Shown piece by piece: positions 1-11,300 of a DNA stretch of 64,000 nucleotides. The notes beneath the pieces were generated by a model. That model was not told the origin of the DNA and ran no database searches. It was given only the letters and a program-made list of their open reading frames with translations. A program made the position numbers and the translations under genes. Each line of letters opens with the position of its first letter. Positions within the stretch are counted from its first letter, which is position 1. This DNA is from Isoetes taiwanensis (taxonomy: Eukaryota > Streptophyta > Lycopodiopsida > Isoetales > Isoetaceae). The DNA lies in assembly GCA_021234155.1 (NCBI GenBank), contig JAJEKV010000046.1, positions 6,951,012-7,015,011 on the forward strand. The letters run 5' to 3'.

Positions 1-640
1 ATTGAAGAACATTTTACTCTCTTCAAGAAGGCCCTCGATGCAGCCACTCAATTAGTGATGTCGGTAAAACACGGCTAGGGTGCATGTAACTACAACATCA
101 ACATGGCCACCATCAACACAACGTGTGCACTTGTATATACGCTTTTCTCTATCCCTATCTTCTGTCCCATCTTGGTTCCTTTTAGGCCTGCTAGGTGGAT
201 GACGTGTTGTAGAAGGTAGCATTTCATTATTTTCAAGACAAGAAGTTTAATATATGGTGGATAAATAGCTCCAACATATGGTGGTGGATAAATAGCTCCA
301 ACATATGAATAGCAAAATGGGCACAATAAGTAAGTAACGTGAATTGGTTTCAAATTTTTGTGATTTGTAAAAAGCACTTGTGTAAAGAATGACCATCTAT
401 TGTGAAAATGTATTTTTTAATGATTTTTATAATACAAAGAGCTATTTGAGAAAATACTTAAAAATTAGGGTATGGTCACCATGTTTCTCCCACTTAAGAG
501 GCAAACACTTGTAGATCGAGACACAATTGCGCGCTTTGTCGTGTTTTGAGTACCTAATGACCTGGACTACAACTTTGTAGAAGGAATTCTTCCTAAAATC
601 GCAAAGGTTGAGAAGTTATGGCATCTTGAGTAGGGGGGGG
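1..640. other. Non-coding flank with a short tandem duplication
   Basis: No convincing gene is visible. A 24-27-bp unit built on ATATGGTGGATAAATAGCTC is repeated back to back at 252-275 and 276-302; the second copy has an extra GTG. A nine-G run lies near 633-641 and marks a change to a more GC-rich stretch. Confidence 0.5.
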
Positions 641-1243
641 GTCTAGGCTCCCCCGTCGTTAATTCGATGGCCTCATTCGCGTCCTTTTGGAGCCTGCCGT
701 CGCCAGGCCAATGGACCCGCTATGACGCCGAGTGTGCCAACTGACATGGCAATTATCATTACGTACGTGGTCCAGTCTCCTGCTAACAGGGGCGGTGCAA
801 TAATGAGTGCCTTACGATTTCACCCTTATCGCCACACCCGAGGCCCCTTACGCCCTCACGGCTGCCAGCTATCGCGCCATAGGGTAACGGATACCGTCCC
901 CAACCCGGCCCACCTTCGCCGATTTCCCAGCCTCAATCCTTAAAACCCTTCCTAATTCTCGTATCGATTCGCCCCTAAATTGCCTGGACCGACTCTGTCC
1001 CGGTTGCAGTGAGAGGAATTCGTCATTAAAGCGAAGGTTTTTGGATATCTGGATTGATCAGGCCCATCATTCTAATCGTTCTTTAAATTCTGAGTTCGTT
1101 TTCTCGCTCCCACATTCTCGGTATTCTTCATTAGCTCCATCGAACCGGCCTACCACGGCCGCTACCTCTTCTACCTCTTGAGATGTTTTGGATGTTTACG
1201 GTTTAATCTAAACATGTTTTTCTTGCATTGGCGGTAGCATAAC

Positions 1244-1576
1244 ATGGATCAAGCACGTCGCACAAGCTTTCCCGGATCGCGCCCGACTGGGACATCATAT
1301 AGATCCGTGAGAGGGGACCCATCTCCTGGCAAACGTCCTCGCCCACCGCAGAGTAATGTTCCCAGTCCCAGTTCGAGCACGACTTCAACAACTCCGATTT
1401 TCTTTACAATTCGTAATTGCCTCGTCACACCTGCTGAGGTTACCCGTGCTGTAGGATCAACCCTGCATGTTGAGGTATCTCCGGAGATTGCAACCCGTGT
1501 TGAAAGGGCGCTACTTGTGAGACCGACCTCATTCACTGCCAGATTGTGGTTAGTGAGGATGAATGTGTTCTTTTGA
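1244..1576 (+). CDS. Unrecognised 110-codon ORF
   Basis: I do not recognise this protein. It starts MDQARRTSFPG, is rich in Ser, Pro and Arg over the first 50 residues, and then has a more globular stretch (TIRNCLVTPAEVTRAV). It lies in the 640-1,720 stretch, which is more GC-rich than its flanks, and the stretch before the ATG could be a 5' UTR. A minus-strand ORF of 149 codons overlaps it at 1,249-1,698 and looks equally anonymous. It could be the start of a retroelement ORF1 or gag-like gene, or a chance ORF. No domain, catalytic motif or neighbour supports a function. Confidence 0.25.
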   Translation: MDQARRTSFPGSRPTGTSYRSVRGDPSPGKRPRPPQSNVPSPSSSTTSTTPIFFTIRNCLVTPAEVTRAVGSTLHVEVSPEIATRVERALLVRPTSFTARLWLVRMNVFF

Positions 1577-1699
1577 GCCACGTTGATCATTGATTGCTTC
1601 CAAACCTTGTGCGCAATGGCTCCAATCGACGACCTCATCTCTTCACCTCCTCTTTTTTGGGCGAAAGCTTCCCTCACCGCCAATGTTTTGATGTACAAT

Positions 1700-2031
1700 G
1701 TGGTCTCATGGGTCGGGCATTTTTGTGATGGGCCTTAGTGCCAACTTTTGTATCAGCCCTCGGGCTTCTTTGATAGGAATATGATGATTCCCTTCAGTTA
1801 TTGTCTTAACTCACAGATTTCATTTACAAATGCAACAGAACTTTCCAAATTGGGCTGATGATCCCCTCTATTTGAAGAACTGATTTTAATGTTAGACTAA
1901 TTTATCAAACTTAAATATACAATGGAAATAATATTTGCTTTCATATTTAATGTTGTGTTGTTTGCTACAAGTCTTTGCTACCTTAGTTGTCTAAGGTCTC
2001 ATCTATGGTCTCACATCGCCTTGACTTCACG
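1700..2031. other. AT-rich stretch, nothing recognised
   Basis: No ORF, repeat or RNA gene is seen here. Confidence 0.4.
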
Positions 2032-2140
2032 CCATGTGCAAATGTTAGATGTTAGAATTGTATCAGAACTGCTAGTTCTGCCATGTGCAAATGCTAGTTA
2101 GAATTGTATCAGAAATGCTAGAATTGTATCAGAAGTGCTA
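2032..2140. repeat. Degenerate short tandem repeat
   Basis: The phrase GAATTGTATCAGAA occurs three times, at about 2,054, 2,100 and 2,121, each followed by a GCTA-type word. The phrase GCCATGTGCAAATG occurs twice, at about 2,033 and 2,080. This looks like a 20-46-bp unit duplicated more than once. It borders the decayed C-terminal side of the neighbouring transposase pseudogene. Confidence 0.6.
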
Positions 2141-2749
2141 CCTGGTTAGTGAAAGTGTTTCCTTCTTCGAATCTTGGTGTTGGTACTGACCCTTCAGACA
2201 TATTTGCCCTCCAGGTTTTTGCAAACTCCACATCCATTCCTTTGGCCCGAGATATTATGTCCTTTTCCACGCCAATTTCGACCATTTCTCGAATGATCCT
2301 AGCTTTGTCTATGGCCTTATCCCCGTCATGCTGGGGTCCAGAATGTGCTGCTGTGCTGCTGCATAACTCACCCAACCTTGCGTATCCAACCTCATGGAAT
2401 TCCCTGGGCCAATACCTGCGTCTTGCTGTGACTCTCTCTCCCTGTTGACCAGGTCCCAGGTCTTCAATGGTGACCTGATTGTACTAATTGAGTTTGGGAC
2501 AGGTCTGACCAGAGGCAGGAATCGCACACCACCAACATCTCCCGAGCACAGGTGAGTATCCTCCAGGCTACACATAACATTCTCTTCATCTTCACTATCC
2601 TGGTCACCTGCATGATCACTAGTAACTGGTGTGGTCAATCCACTAACTTCTTGTCAAGTCCGGGATCCATGTTGAATGATGTTCTCAAAATTGGATCCCT
2701 TATTGGACTCAACCCTTGCCTTGTCCTCATTCTCGTTTCTAACCTCTAA

Positions 2750-4802
2750 TCTTTTGCTCCTCACCTCATCACTCATTGGTCTCGAAAAGTCAAGACTGGC
2801 TGCAACTCTTGAGATGCCCCCGGGGTACATTAGTGCCCTAAGTCTAGCAATGAGGGCTTCAAATTCTGCATCGCTTTCTTCCTATTTTCCCTCTCTTCCC
2901 TATTACGTTGAGCTCTCCCGGCAGCCTCCTCACGTCTTTCCAATTTCCTTCTAGCAGGTTCGAAGTTTCACGGCCGCAACTTGCTCATTCTTTAGTCTTG
3001 TCACCTCCTCCTAGCCCTCTCGGCCAGCCCAAGGCCTCACGAAGCCATCACTAGAGATATGCACCCTCCCACTCAGTGCTGGACTACACCTCGATTCCTT
3101 GCCCTCGAGGATTGAGATTGTTGCATGCAGGGCTGTGATGTCCCTCACTTCAGGGAGTCGCACACATGCATGTGTTGTTCCCATGTCAGCAGATGGAACC
3201 ACATGTTGCTGTGAAGGTTGTAAGGTCTGCTCAATGGCCTGATGTTCCCCATGTGGTGCATCTTCTTGGTGAGATGGATGCACATCATGTCTTTCAATGT
3301 CCACATTGTCAACTACATGTTCATGCACTCCAGTAGGCTCTTGGCCACCATGCTCACCCGCCAGGCGTGCCTCCCATAACGCATGCAAGTCAGCCATGTT
3401 GAATTGCTCCAATTCCTCTTCCTCCAAGTTGGCTGCATTTTCCTGGCCCACACTTTGGACAATCTGCTCCATGGGCACTCTTCCAAACCTGCCACTTTCC
3501 TGGCCTGGCTTAACTTTGTCCGAGTTGAATGGCCAAATCCCAGTAGCTCTAAACCCTGCCTTGATGTTGCTAGGTGTCAGCCCTGATTCAACTGCTTGTG
3601 AAATGAGTTCTGCAATGTCCTCCCTCTTCGGTTCAGTCCTCCCTTTGCTAACCATGTAAGAAGCTCTCAATCTCTTGAAAGCTGCCTTGAATGGTGCAAA
3701 GCATGCAACATCCAAAGGTTGTAACCTATGTGATGTGTGGGCTGGAAGTAGGGCAAAATGTATGCCCATTTCCTTAGCTGCCAAAATCACTTCCAGCTCC
3801 ACATGGCTGCCATGGCCATCCAATATTATCAAATGTGGCCTTGTTGGAGATACTCCACCAGGAACCCTAGCAACAAAATGTGACAACCAAGACTTGAACA
3901 ATTCTGTAGTCATCCAAGCCGAGGGCTACACAGCTTGAATTGCCCCTTCCTCACATCTGGCAATGTTATCTTGCCTCATCCGTGTACCCTTGAATATATA
4001 CAAATTAGGTAACCTAAACCCTTCAGCATTTACACATACCAGAATGGTCACCCACTCCCTATTGTTCATGACCACCTCATTGACCCTATGCTCCCCTTTC
4101 CTTCCTATGATCTTCATGCCCTTCACCTTACCAGCTTGGATGCCAGTCTCATCGGCATTCCAGATCCTAGAGGCCGGGAAATTGAACTCGTCATAAGACC
4201 AGCATAGAAGTTATCCAGATTCTCTTGTGTCATAGCACGCGCCCGAGACACATCTAGTGTCTCTGCACTTCTTAGTGTTACCTCTGGATGCCTCTGTTTG
4301 AACAGCTTCCACCATTTACTCCCGGGAACCCGGGGAATTTCTGAGCTGCCCCCCTCCATAGCCATCTGTGCTGCCCTTTCCTTGACAGCTGAGAGTGTAA
4401 CCCCCATTCCCTGCTCGGCCCTGGAGAGTGCCCAATTGACTAACTCTTCCTCTTGTAGAGTCGTCAGGATTTGTGGATTACCAGTCTGTTTGTGAGTTAT
4501 ACGGCCATACAACCAGTCCCTTATTGTTGATTCTGGGAGCCCCACCTTCTAGATGCCTCTCTAACAGATATACCATACTCACTCACCTCATCCAAGAAAT
4601 CTGCCATTTGTTCTTTAGTCCACTGCCCTCGTTTGCTTGGCCTCCTTGGCATTGTGGGAGATGCAGCACTGATCTGTGGTGTCCGACGCTTCCTCCTTGG
4701 AGCAGTAACTCTTTTTCTTGATGTAGGTACTCTGTTACTAGCTTCAGCATCGTCTCCTCTCCGACCTCTTGTGGATACCATGTCTACTATCGTCCTCCTC
4801 AA
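2750..4802 (-). pseudogene. pogo/Tigger (Jerky-like) DDE transposase pseudogene
   Basis: This is a decayed cut-and-paste transposase of the Tc1/mariner superfamily, pogo/Tigger group. Read 4,802 to 2,750, it has a psq-type helix-turn-helix (RGQWTKEQMADFLDEV), a CENP-B-type DNA-binding segment (SKWWKLFKQRHPEV), then a DDE_1 catalytic core. The three aspartates are visible as NADETG (about 4,160), ILDGHGSH (about 3,820) and LQPLDVACF (about 3,720), giving a DDD triad. A basic, Glu-rich tail follows, down to about 2,850. Breaks: a frameshift near 4,530, a second near 4,195 just before the first aspartate, an in-frame TAG near 3,926-3,928, and further stops in the tail. The gene is therefore dead. 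I could not find convincing terminal inverted repeats. Two alternative start Mets lie at 4,802 and 4,778. Confidence 0.88.
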
Positions 4803-4923
4803 GACCTGATATCGATAAGCTTGAAATTTGAAAGATGAAATTGGCTTTTATTCTGGTAGCAGCCATAGCGGGAGCTTGATTTTCAAATTGGGTTTCGGTA
4901 ATCGAGTGCTATGGAATGGGTGC

Positions 4924-4976
4924 GAATTCTAATTTCGAATCGAGCAAGGTCGCATTGAATTCTAATTTCGAATCGA
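4924..4976. repeat. Direct repeat of 20 bp, 33 bp apart
   Basis: GAATTCTAATTTCGAATCGA occurs at 4,924-4,943 and again at 4,957-4,976, upstream of the Tigger-like transposase. It could be part of the transposon 5' region or a local slippage duplication. Confidence 0.8.
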
Positions 4977-4979
4977 TAT

Positions 4980-5512
4980 GACTCTTAGCCTAACACAGCC
5001 ACGAGTGGGCAGATCTGTTCCACATTGTGGACAACAATTACACGACACCGGGAAGCAGGGCTTCACGCTTACCGGAGCTCTATTGCATGCTGATGGTCAA
5101 CAGTTGTTAACGCGACAACCGGCAACTGTCTGTCTTCGCATCGCTGCGTAGCTTCACACCGCCGCGATTCGGCATTACCATATGCACGACAGGGACACAT
5201 GGTCGACGATAACGCCCGTGCCATAACGGATTCGGGGCGTGCACATAACGCCCACGGGTCAAGGTGGCATGCCAAAGGGCCAAGATGGCATGCCACATGG
5301 CGATGTCACGTCGAGAGGCGGGCGGGGAGGTTAGGGTGCTCCGAGGGACAGTCGCGATAGGAGGCAACCATACCCTAAGGGCATTTCGGGAATTTAAAAA
5401 ATACAAAGGGCTTTTTGGGAATTAAGCGAACAATTAAGGTTATTTTGGTAAATTTCCCTATTATTAACTCAAACTAAACTCGCAAAAAAACATGCAACTT
5501 TAGATTAAAAAC
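4980..5512. other. No gene recognised
   Basis: A moderately GC-rich stretch with short unconvincing ORFs, then an AT-rich tail (5,380-5,512) leading into the poly(T) of the next LINE. It may include the 5' end of the Tigger-like element, but no terminal repeat was identified. Confidence 0.35.
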
Positions 5513-6105
5513 TTTTTTTTTTTTTTTTTGGGAAGGACGACAAGCTTTATTCACCAACTAAAAACTAGAGCAACATAAAATGCAAAGACAGGATTATAAC
5601 CCCAGTGGACAAACCGATCCAACTGAGCACAACCACCTGCCTATGCAAAAGAATGAATCTGAAGGTAAGTATGCCAGATCAGTACTTTCTTCTCTTGATC
5701 AAGAGAAGAACAATTGTAAGCCATAACAATTTTATTTTGCGCCCACTGAAGAACAATATCATCTGCGGTATCTACGCCTTTAAAGATAAACAACCTCCTT
5801 CTCTTCCAGATTGACCATAAAAGCCAGCCACATGCGAGATGAAAAGCTCGTTTCCGTAGTTTTGGCCAAGCATCACGATAGATAGCAAGCAAAATTTGCT
5901 GGCTAGATCGAGACGTGCCAAATAGGGTCAACAACCAAGACCATGCCTGCCGAAGCCGCTCACACAAGAAAAAACAATGCTCAATACTCTCAACCCTTTG
6001 CTGGCATAAAGGACAGAGCTCTGAAATCCGATTATCCATTTTATGGACTAACCTATTGACTCTGAGGCATCTATGGAAAAACATTTGTGCGAGTGCAGAC
6101 ACGAT
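5513..6105 (-). pseudogene. 5'-truncated L1 LINE fragment with zf-RVT domain
   Basis: This is the 3' end of a plant L1-type LINE on the minus strand. The poly(A) tail is the T-run at 5,513-5,529. An ORF at 6,102-5,641 encodes the zinc-binding domain that ends plant LINE reverse-transcriptase proteins (zf-RVT). It shows CPLCQQRVESIEHCFFLC followed by a tryptophan-rich segment (LLWSIWKRRR). No reverse-transcriptase core is present, so the copy is strongly 5'-truncated, as is usual after incomplete target-primed reverse transcription. I did not find a clear target-site duplication. Confidence 0.82.
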
Positions 6106-6193
6106 TTGGATTGTTCACGCATGGAGGTGAGCAAGAAGTCATTCGCTTTTTGTCCATTTCAGCATATAGTACAATCAACCATCTTCGATTGTA

Positions 6194-6386
6194 TATATTT
6201 AGGTATAACAAGGACAAATGTTGATGTTTTGCTCTTTACAAATAGTATTAGTTTTTATTTAATAATCTAAGCTTTTTTGCCCATTCTATTCCTATATTTA
6301 GGTATAACAAGGACAAATGTTGATGTTTTGCTCTTTACAAATAGTGTTAGTCTTTATTTAATAATCTAAGCTTTTTTGCCCATTCT
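6194..6386. repeat. 99-bp tandem duplication
   Basis: Two copies of a roughly 94-bp AT-rich segment, period 99 bp, lie at about 6,194-6,287 and 6,293-6,386. They share TAGGTATAACAAGGACAAAT and a common end ending in GCCCATTCTA, with only a few substitutions between them. No coding role is seen. Confidence 0.9.
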
Positions 6387-6836
6387 AAGCTTCCTTCCTT
6401 GCTGTGTTGCGCTTTCACAATACATTTTGAATACTCTAAAGTACAAGGGCAGACTTTTTTTCTTGCATGGTGCAAATTATGCATTCTCGTGGAATAGGAT
6501 TATTGAGCTTGTGTAGGTCATGTTCTTATTGTCTTTTTGTTGAAGAAGATATCCCCATTAAGGATGCCATTGTGAGTGCGAACTTTTTGCTAAATAGAGG
6601 CTATTTTTTAGCGTCTCACTTATTAGAGTTGGAAGATGTTCTTTGAATTGAAAGGAAATATCAACACATAATAATTGTCAAAGTATCCGCACTCCCACTA
6701 ATGTCAATCAAATCCCCTTTGATGACACGAGGAGGAACTTCATGATTACAACATAGCTTGTGGAGGTTGGTGACTTTGGCCTGAACGTTTATAAATTGTG
6801 TGCATTTTGGAAATGTTTCTAGTCACCACTCTTAAG
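6387..6836. other. Non-coding, nothing recognised
   Basis: AT-rich sequence without a supported ORF or repeat. Confidence 0.4.
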
Positions 6837-6860
6837 GCATTAAAACATGAATTTATGATG

Positions 6861-7085
6861 TAGATAATGCCTTGGCCCTCAGGTGTTACTATTACTGCAA
6901 CAAAAAAAAAAAAACAAAAAAATCGGACCATGTGGCCATGGCCAAAATGGCGAAAGCATGCGCGTGCCATGTTGCCTCTCCAAAATGGCAAGGATATGTG
7001 TGCGATGCATGCTTGGGCCATTTTGCCCATGGCCACATGGTCCATTTTTTTGCAATAACACTCAAGGGCCAGAGCATTATCGCCC
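6861..7085. repeat. Foldback (MITE-like) hairpin element of about 225 bp
   Basis: The left arm (6,861-6,955) and right arm (about 7,015-7,085) are imperfect reverse complements. The left arm has ACCATGTGGCCATGGCCAAA and the right arm its near-perfect complement. Outside these, a GGCCCTCAGGTGTTA block pairs with TAACACTCAAGGGCC and ATAATGC pairs with GCATTAT. Several short ORFs cross it on both strands, but they are hairpin artefacts. It could be a MITE, a foldback element or a hairpin RNA locus. No coding capacity. Confidence 0.8.
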
Positions 7086-7421
7086 TTAATGCATTGTTTT
7101 GAGGGTTTACAAAGAGAGGAGAAGCAGGGCACCAAGGCCGAAAGCAGGGGTGTTAACCATCGTTCTCTTTAGGCATGAGAAAGATAAGTTCAAGCTATGG
7201 CAGGGAATTTTAGGTGTATAATGTAAGATGTGCTAAGAAATTGTAAGTTTTTTAAGTTTTTTCCATTGTTCGATATTGTAAGGATTATATGCTAATATGT
7301 AGCATAATAACAGGGGGTTTTCTTTGTGTTTTTGTACGCTTTTCACTAAGGTTTTCCTATGATTTCGTGATGTATTCAAATGGATGTACTAATGCGTACA
7401 TCTAGAGTGCACCATTTCTGA

Positions 7422-7634
7422 GCCATTGATTTTAGCCTTTTTTTTTTCAATGGTCAACAACCAATGGCTCACAACAAAAGCCTTTTTTTTGTGCGTGTGG
7501 TGCATAATGGGCACATGAAGGGCCATTGATTTTAGCCTTTTTTTTTCAATGGTCAACAACCAATGGCTCAACCAATGGCTCACAACAAAAGCCCTCTTTT
7601 TGTGTGTGTGGTGCATAATGGGCACATGAAGGGC
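7422..7634. repeat. 100-bp tandem duplication with internal inverted repeats
   Basis: Copy 1 starts at 7,422 and copy 2 at 7,522. Both run from GCCATTGATTTTAGCC to a GGGCACATGAAGGGC end. Copy 2 carries an extra 12 bp that re-duplicates CAACCAATGGCT. Within each copy GAGCCATTG and CAATGGCTC are inverted, so each unit can fold. Confidence 0.9.
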
Positions 7635-8227
7635 TTGAAGGGCGCATGTAGTGCAGTTTCCCGCCGGCAACACATTTCATATGGATATGTTTGGTTAAGT
7701 TATGTATGCTAAAACAGCAATTTTTCGGCCGGGTTTGGTAGGCTTTCACATCCTACCAGCTGATTAATACAGGATTGTGCTATTGGACATTGTTTTATGG
7801 CTCATTCCGAATGAAGCTTGCAAAAAATTACCATGCATTTTTAGATTTTGAGGCAGTTATTAAGCAAATTCCAAGGCTTCTAGATCCTTGTGCTAACAAG
7901 CAGAAACGTTTCCCACTTTGGTTTCTCACCACAAGAATCCATGGAGGCCAAAGGCTGCTGTTAAATTCCAGTTGAAAAATGTTTGTGTATGGGTGTTGCA
8001 AACTTTATGACTTTTAGAATAATGGGATCAATCTGCTCTATCTTTATGGTAACTTTTACTTATATTCTATTTGTTTTATTGTGATCAAATTCAAAAGCTA
8101 CAGGTGATGAAAACCTCAAATGAATTCTAAATTTTTTCTGGTTTGAATTCTAAAATTTTTGTCACCGGGGAGGGGGGGGTGACGTCCCTAAGGTCTCGAA
8201 GGGGCCAAAAAAATTTTTTTGCAACAC
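7635..8227. other. Non-coding flank of the inverted-repeat element
   Basis: No gene is seen. A GC-rich knot at 8,161-8,190 (GTCACC, a G-run, then GGTGACGTCCC) resembles the inner end of the neighbouring inverted-repeat arm, which ends GGGGGGTGACGTAGGG near 12,612-12,627. Confidence 0.45.
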
Positions 8228-8349
8228 AAACCATTAACATCCAACATATAAAAATTAAATCCCCCAACACATAACAACCAACACATAACAACCATTGACA
8301 TTAACAACCAACACATAACTACCATTGACATTAATTAACACAACCATTG

Positions 8350-8363
8350 GGTCCAACACATTT
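8350..8363. repeat. Left target-site duplication of the L1 LINE
   Basis: GGTCCAACACATTT, identical to 12,552-12,565. The uninterrupted sequence is preserved in the other arm of the foldback element near 12,890-12,905. Confidence 0.9.
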
Positions 8364-11300
8364 TTTTTTTTTTTTTCTTTTTGAGAGAATGAGATATTTT
8401 TTTCATTAATTAAAGATCAGGAGATACATTGATGGCAACAGAGTGTTGCTATAGTTACTAGACAGTAGCTAATGAAGTGATTTAATATAAAACCACAAAC
8501 AGACAAAACAGCCAAAAGTTTGAGTACTTGGCTAATTTTAATTTTGGATGCAGATTAACATCAACAAAATTAAGAGTTCAGATCTCTTTTTGAAGTCTTC
8601 TCTATCTGCTCCAGACAGCTTCAGTGATCATTTTGAAAACCTGTGAAAACACAATTGAGCCAAAATATGTAAGCAAAGCAGATGGATTCAGAGATTGGAT
8701 ATTTTCAGTGGTCGAGGAAGGTGAAGTGGTCTGTGAAGGCTGGTTGAAGGACGTGGTTGGTATTCTTTCCCCAGTCCAAAGCCTCCAGAAGATCATCCAC
8801 ACAAGAGGTAGCCATGATGAGTAGAAGATTTCCATGTGCATCAGCCTTGCCCCTATGGTAGTAGTAACATTCCCTGTAGAACTCGAATTGCCTGTCTGTC
8901 ATCTGCATGTTGTGCATCTCTAAGAACCATTAAAGAATGTCCATCTGATAGGTACTTCTGCAAAATTCATATGCCCATTGGATTTCCCTTACTGGAAATT
9001 CATGGAGCCTAGGAAAAATCCTGTCTAGAATTTTGGATTTCCAGTCAAAGTCTGCATAAGCATTGACTTGAGTATCAAAGTTGCTCAAGTTCCTCTCAAA
9101 CCGAAGCGGTCAAAACTTGTGTCCAAAGAGGCGGTCCGCGAACATCGTATTCTAGCATTAGCATCGTAAAATAAATTAGTATGTGCCCGATAGCGATTGT
9201 AAGTTAAATAATTTATAATGACCACAAAAAGAACCAATAGAACTCCACTTTTTGTCATAGTTGTCCCCTTCCATTTGAACCCTGTGGGCAGTTGCTGAGG
9301 TTTGGAGATCATGCATAACATTAATTTTAATCCAACAGACAGAGATAGCATGACCACCATGAAGGCATCGATTTCTGTGTTTCCATATATTCCAGATAAC
9401 AGTAAAAAGTAAGGTGTTAACATATTTATCATTATTCATTAGAACATCAACCAAATTATTTGGTTTGTTGATGGATAAAATGTTTTGGCACCAAGTCCAT
9501 AAGGGGTCTAATTTGGGGCAGCTAAAAATATGAACCATAGATTCAGGACAGTTGCACCCAAGAGGACAATTCACAGAAATGGGACTAAGACCATGCTTTA
9601 GTCTCGAAGGATTATAATGCTTAGCAATACTCTCTAAATTGGATATGCTTTTGTTGGCTAGCAGCCAGATAAAATATGAAACTTTTGGAGGACAGTAAGA
9701 AAGCCAAGTGTTTCTGTGAACTTTATCAGTTTCCTGATCATTTAGATTCCAATAAGTTTTGGCTTTTGAAGGAGCATTGTTATCAGTTAGCAACTTATAT
9801 ATCATGGAGACTTTATAGGTATATTTCCTTCACAAGACCAATCGAGATTGGGGTTCATATTGCTAATGTTGAGGGAGAAAAGTTTGGCCTTGAAGTGTTT
9901 GAACATGCACCTATCCGAGGAGGTACCAAAGAATTCTATTTTTGAGAGCAAATCCACGAGGTCCAACTACCATTTGATTTAAGATCACCAATTGAAGAAA
10001 TTCCATGAAGGGACCATTTCCTATATATCTTGGGATGATTGATAGCAAGAGGTATCTCATTACATTTTAGATAAAATAGGGTTCCGAATAAAGATGTAGA
10101 TGTTTGAAATAGGTCTGAATCAATGAGTCATGAGCTTGGAAATCCTGTTCCAAGCAAGAACTAAATTTCTCATGAGGGGAGAGATATTTTTAGCAGGATT
10201 GATGTCAAAGAAGATAGATGAGGGAAGTTGACCCCTGATAGATGGATGACCTTCTATTTCACATTTTTGGAACCAAAACTTAATGAACACTGAAGCTGGA
10301 TTTTCTTTATTAAAGATAGCTCTCCAAACATGTTTCCCAGCTAAGGCCACTCCCTGCAGAAATAAATTCTTACAGCCAATACCCCCTTGAGATTTTGGTT
10401 TTGTGATGTGATTCCAACCAATCATATGCTTTTTTCCCCAAATGAAATTCCTGATAATTCTTTCTAACTGGAGATAGACATTTTTAGGTGCAAGCAAGGC
10501 AGAAGAAAAATAGATATGGGAACTGGCAATCACTGCATTTGCTATAATGGACCTGCCAGCCAGAGAAAGACAATTGCCATAGGTATTTAGCTTTCTTTTG
10601 ATCCGAGATATGATAGGGGACCGAGAGACCCTTGATATTAGAATCTAGGGATAAAGGCATTCCCAACAAATTGATAGCTTGAGTGTTCTCGAGACATTTA
10701 ATTCCCAGAATAGACTGATTGTTTGTGTCCCCTATAATGGAACATTTATCTAAATTCAGATTAATGCCGCAGGCAGCTCCAAAGCAGCTAATAATATTAA
10801 GATAATTTCCAATGTTGGAAGGATCATTTTTCAGAAAACTGAATGAATCATCAGCATATTGAAGAATATTCATATTAGAGGTATTGTCAGGTAAAATTAA
10901 ACCCTTAATATTTCCAATTTGTTGCTGGTGATTGATAACTCGGGTCGATCTCAATGAATCGCAATGAAAAATGTAAGGGGCTAAAGGGCAGCCTTGTCTT
11001 ACTCCTCCGGCAAGGGGAAGAAGGATCCCGGGGAACCATTAATAAGGACAGAAGATTGAGATCTGGAATTTAGACCAAGAATTAACTTAATGATCTTATC
11101 TGGGAGGCCAATTTTCCTCAAAGCAAAATCAATAAATTTCCAATGCATAGAATCAAAGGCCTTTGAGAAATCAAGTTTCAGAAGGATACACCCTTGATTA
11201 GTATATTCATTCCAATGCAAGCCTTCCATAGCAAAGAATGTAATTATCCAAGATATATCCGCTTGGGAGAAAGGTCGACCGAAAGGGTCGATGGTGTTTT

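Noticed and set aside
1249-1698. Minus-strand 149-codon ORF
   Set aside because: Overlaps an equally plausible plus ORF, has no recognisable domain, and is probably a composition effect of the GC-rich stretch.
6867-7102. Several ORFs on both strands in the foldback region
   Set aside because: They mirror each other because of the hairpin; none resembles a protein family.
7422-8360. CRISPR-like array from repeated short words
   Set aside because: Units are few, tandem without unique spacers of constant length, and in a plant nuclear context.
9676-9945. Plus-strand 89-codon ORF that looks smooth
   Set aside because: It lies opposite the LINE zinc-binding domain and is its shadow; the minus strand carries the conserved motifs.
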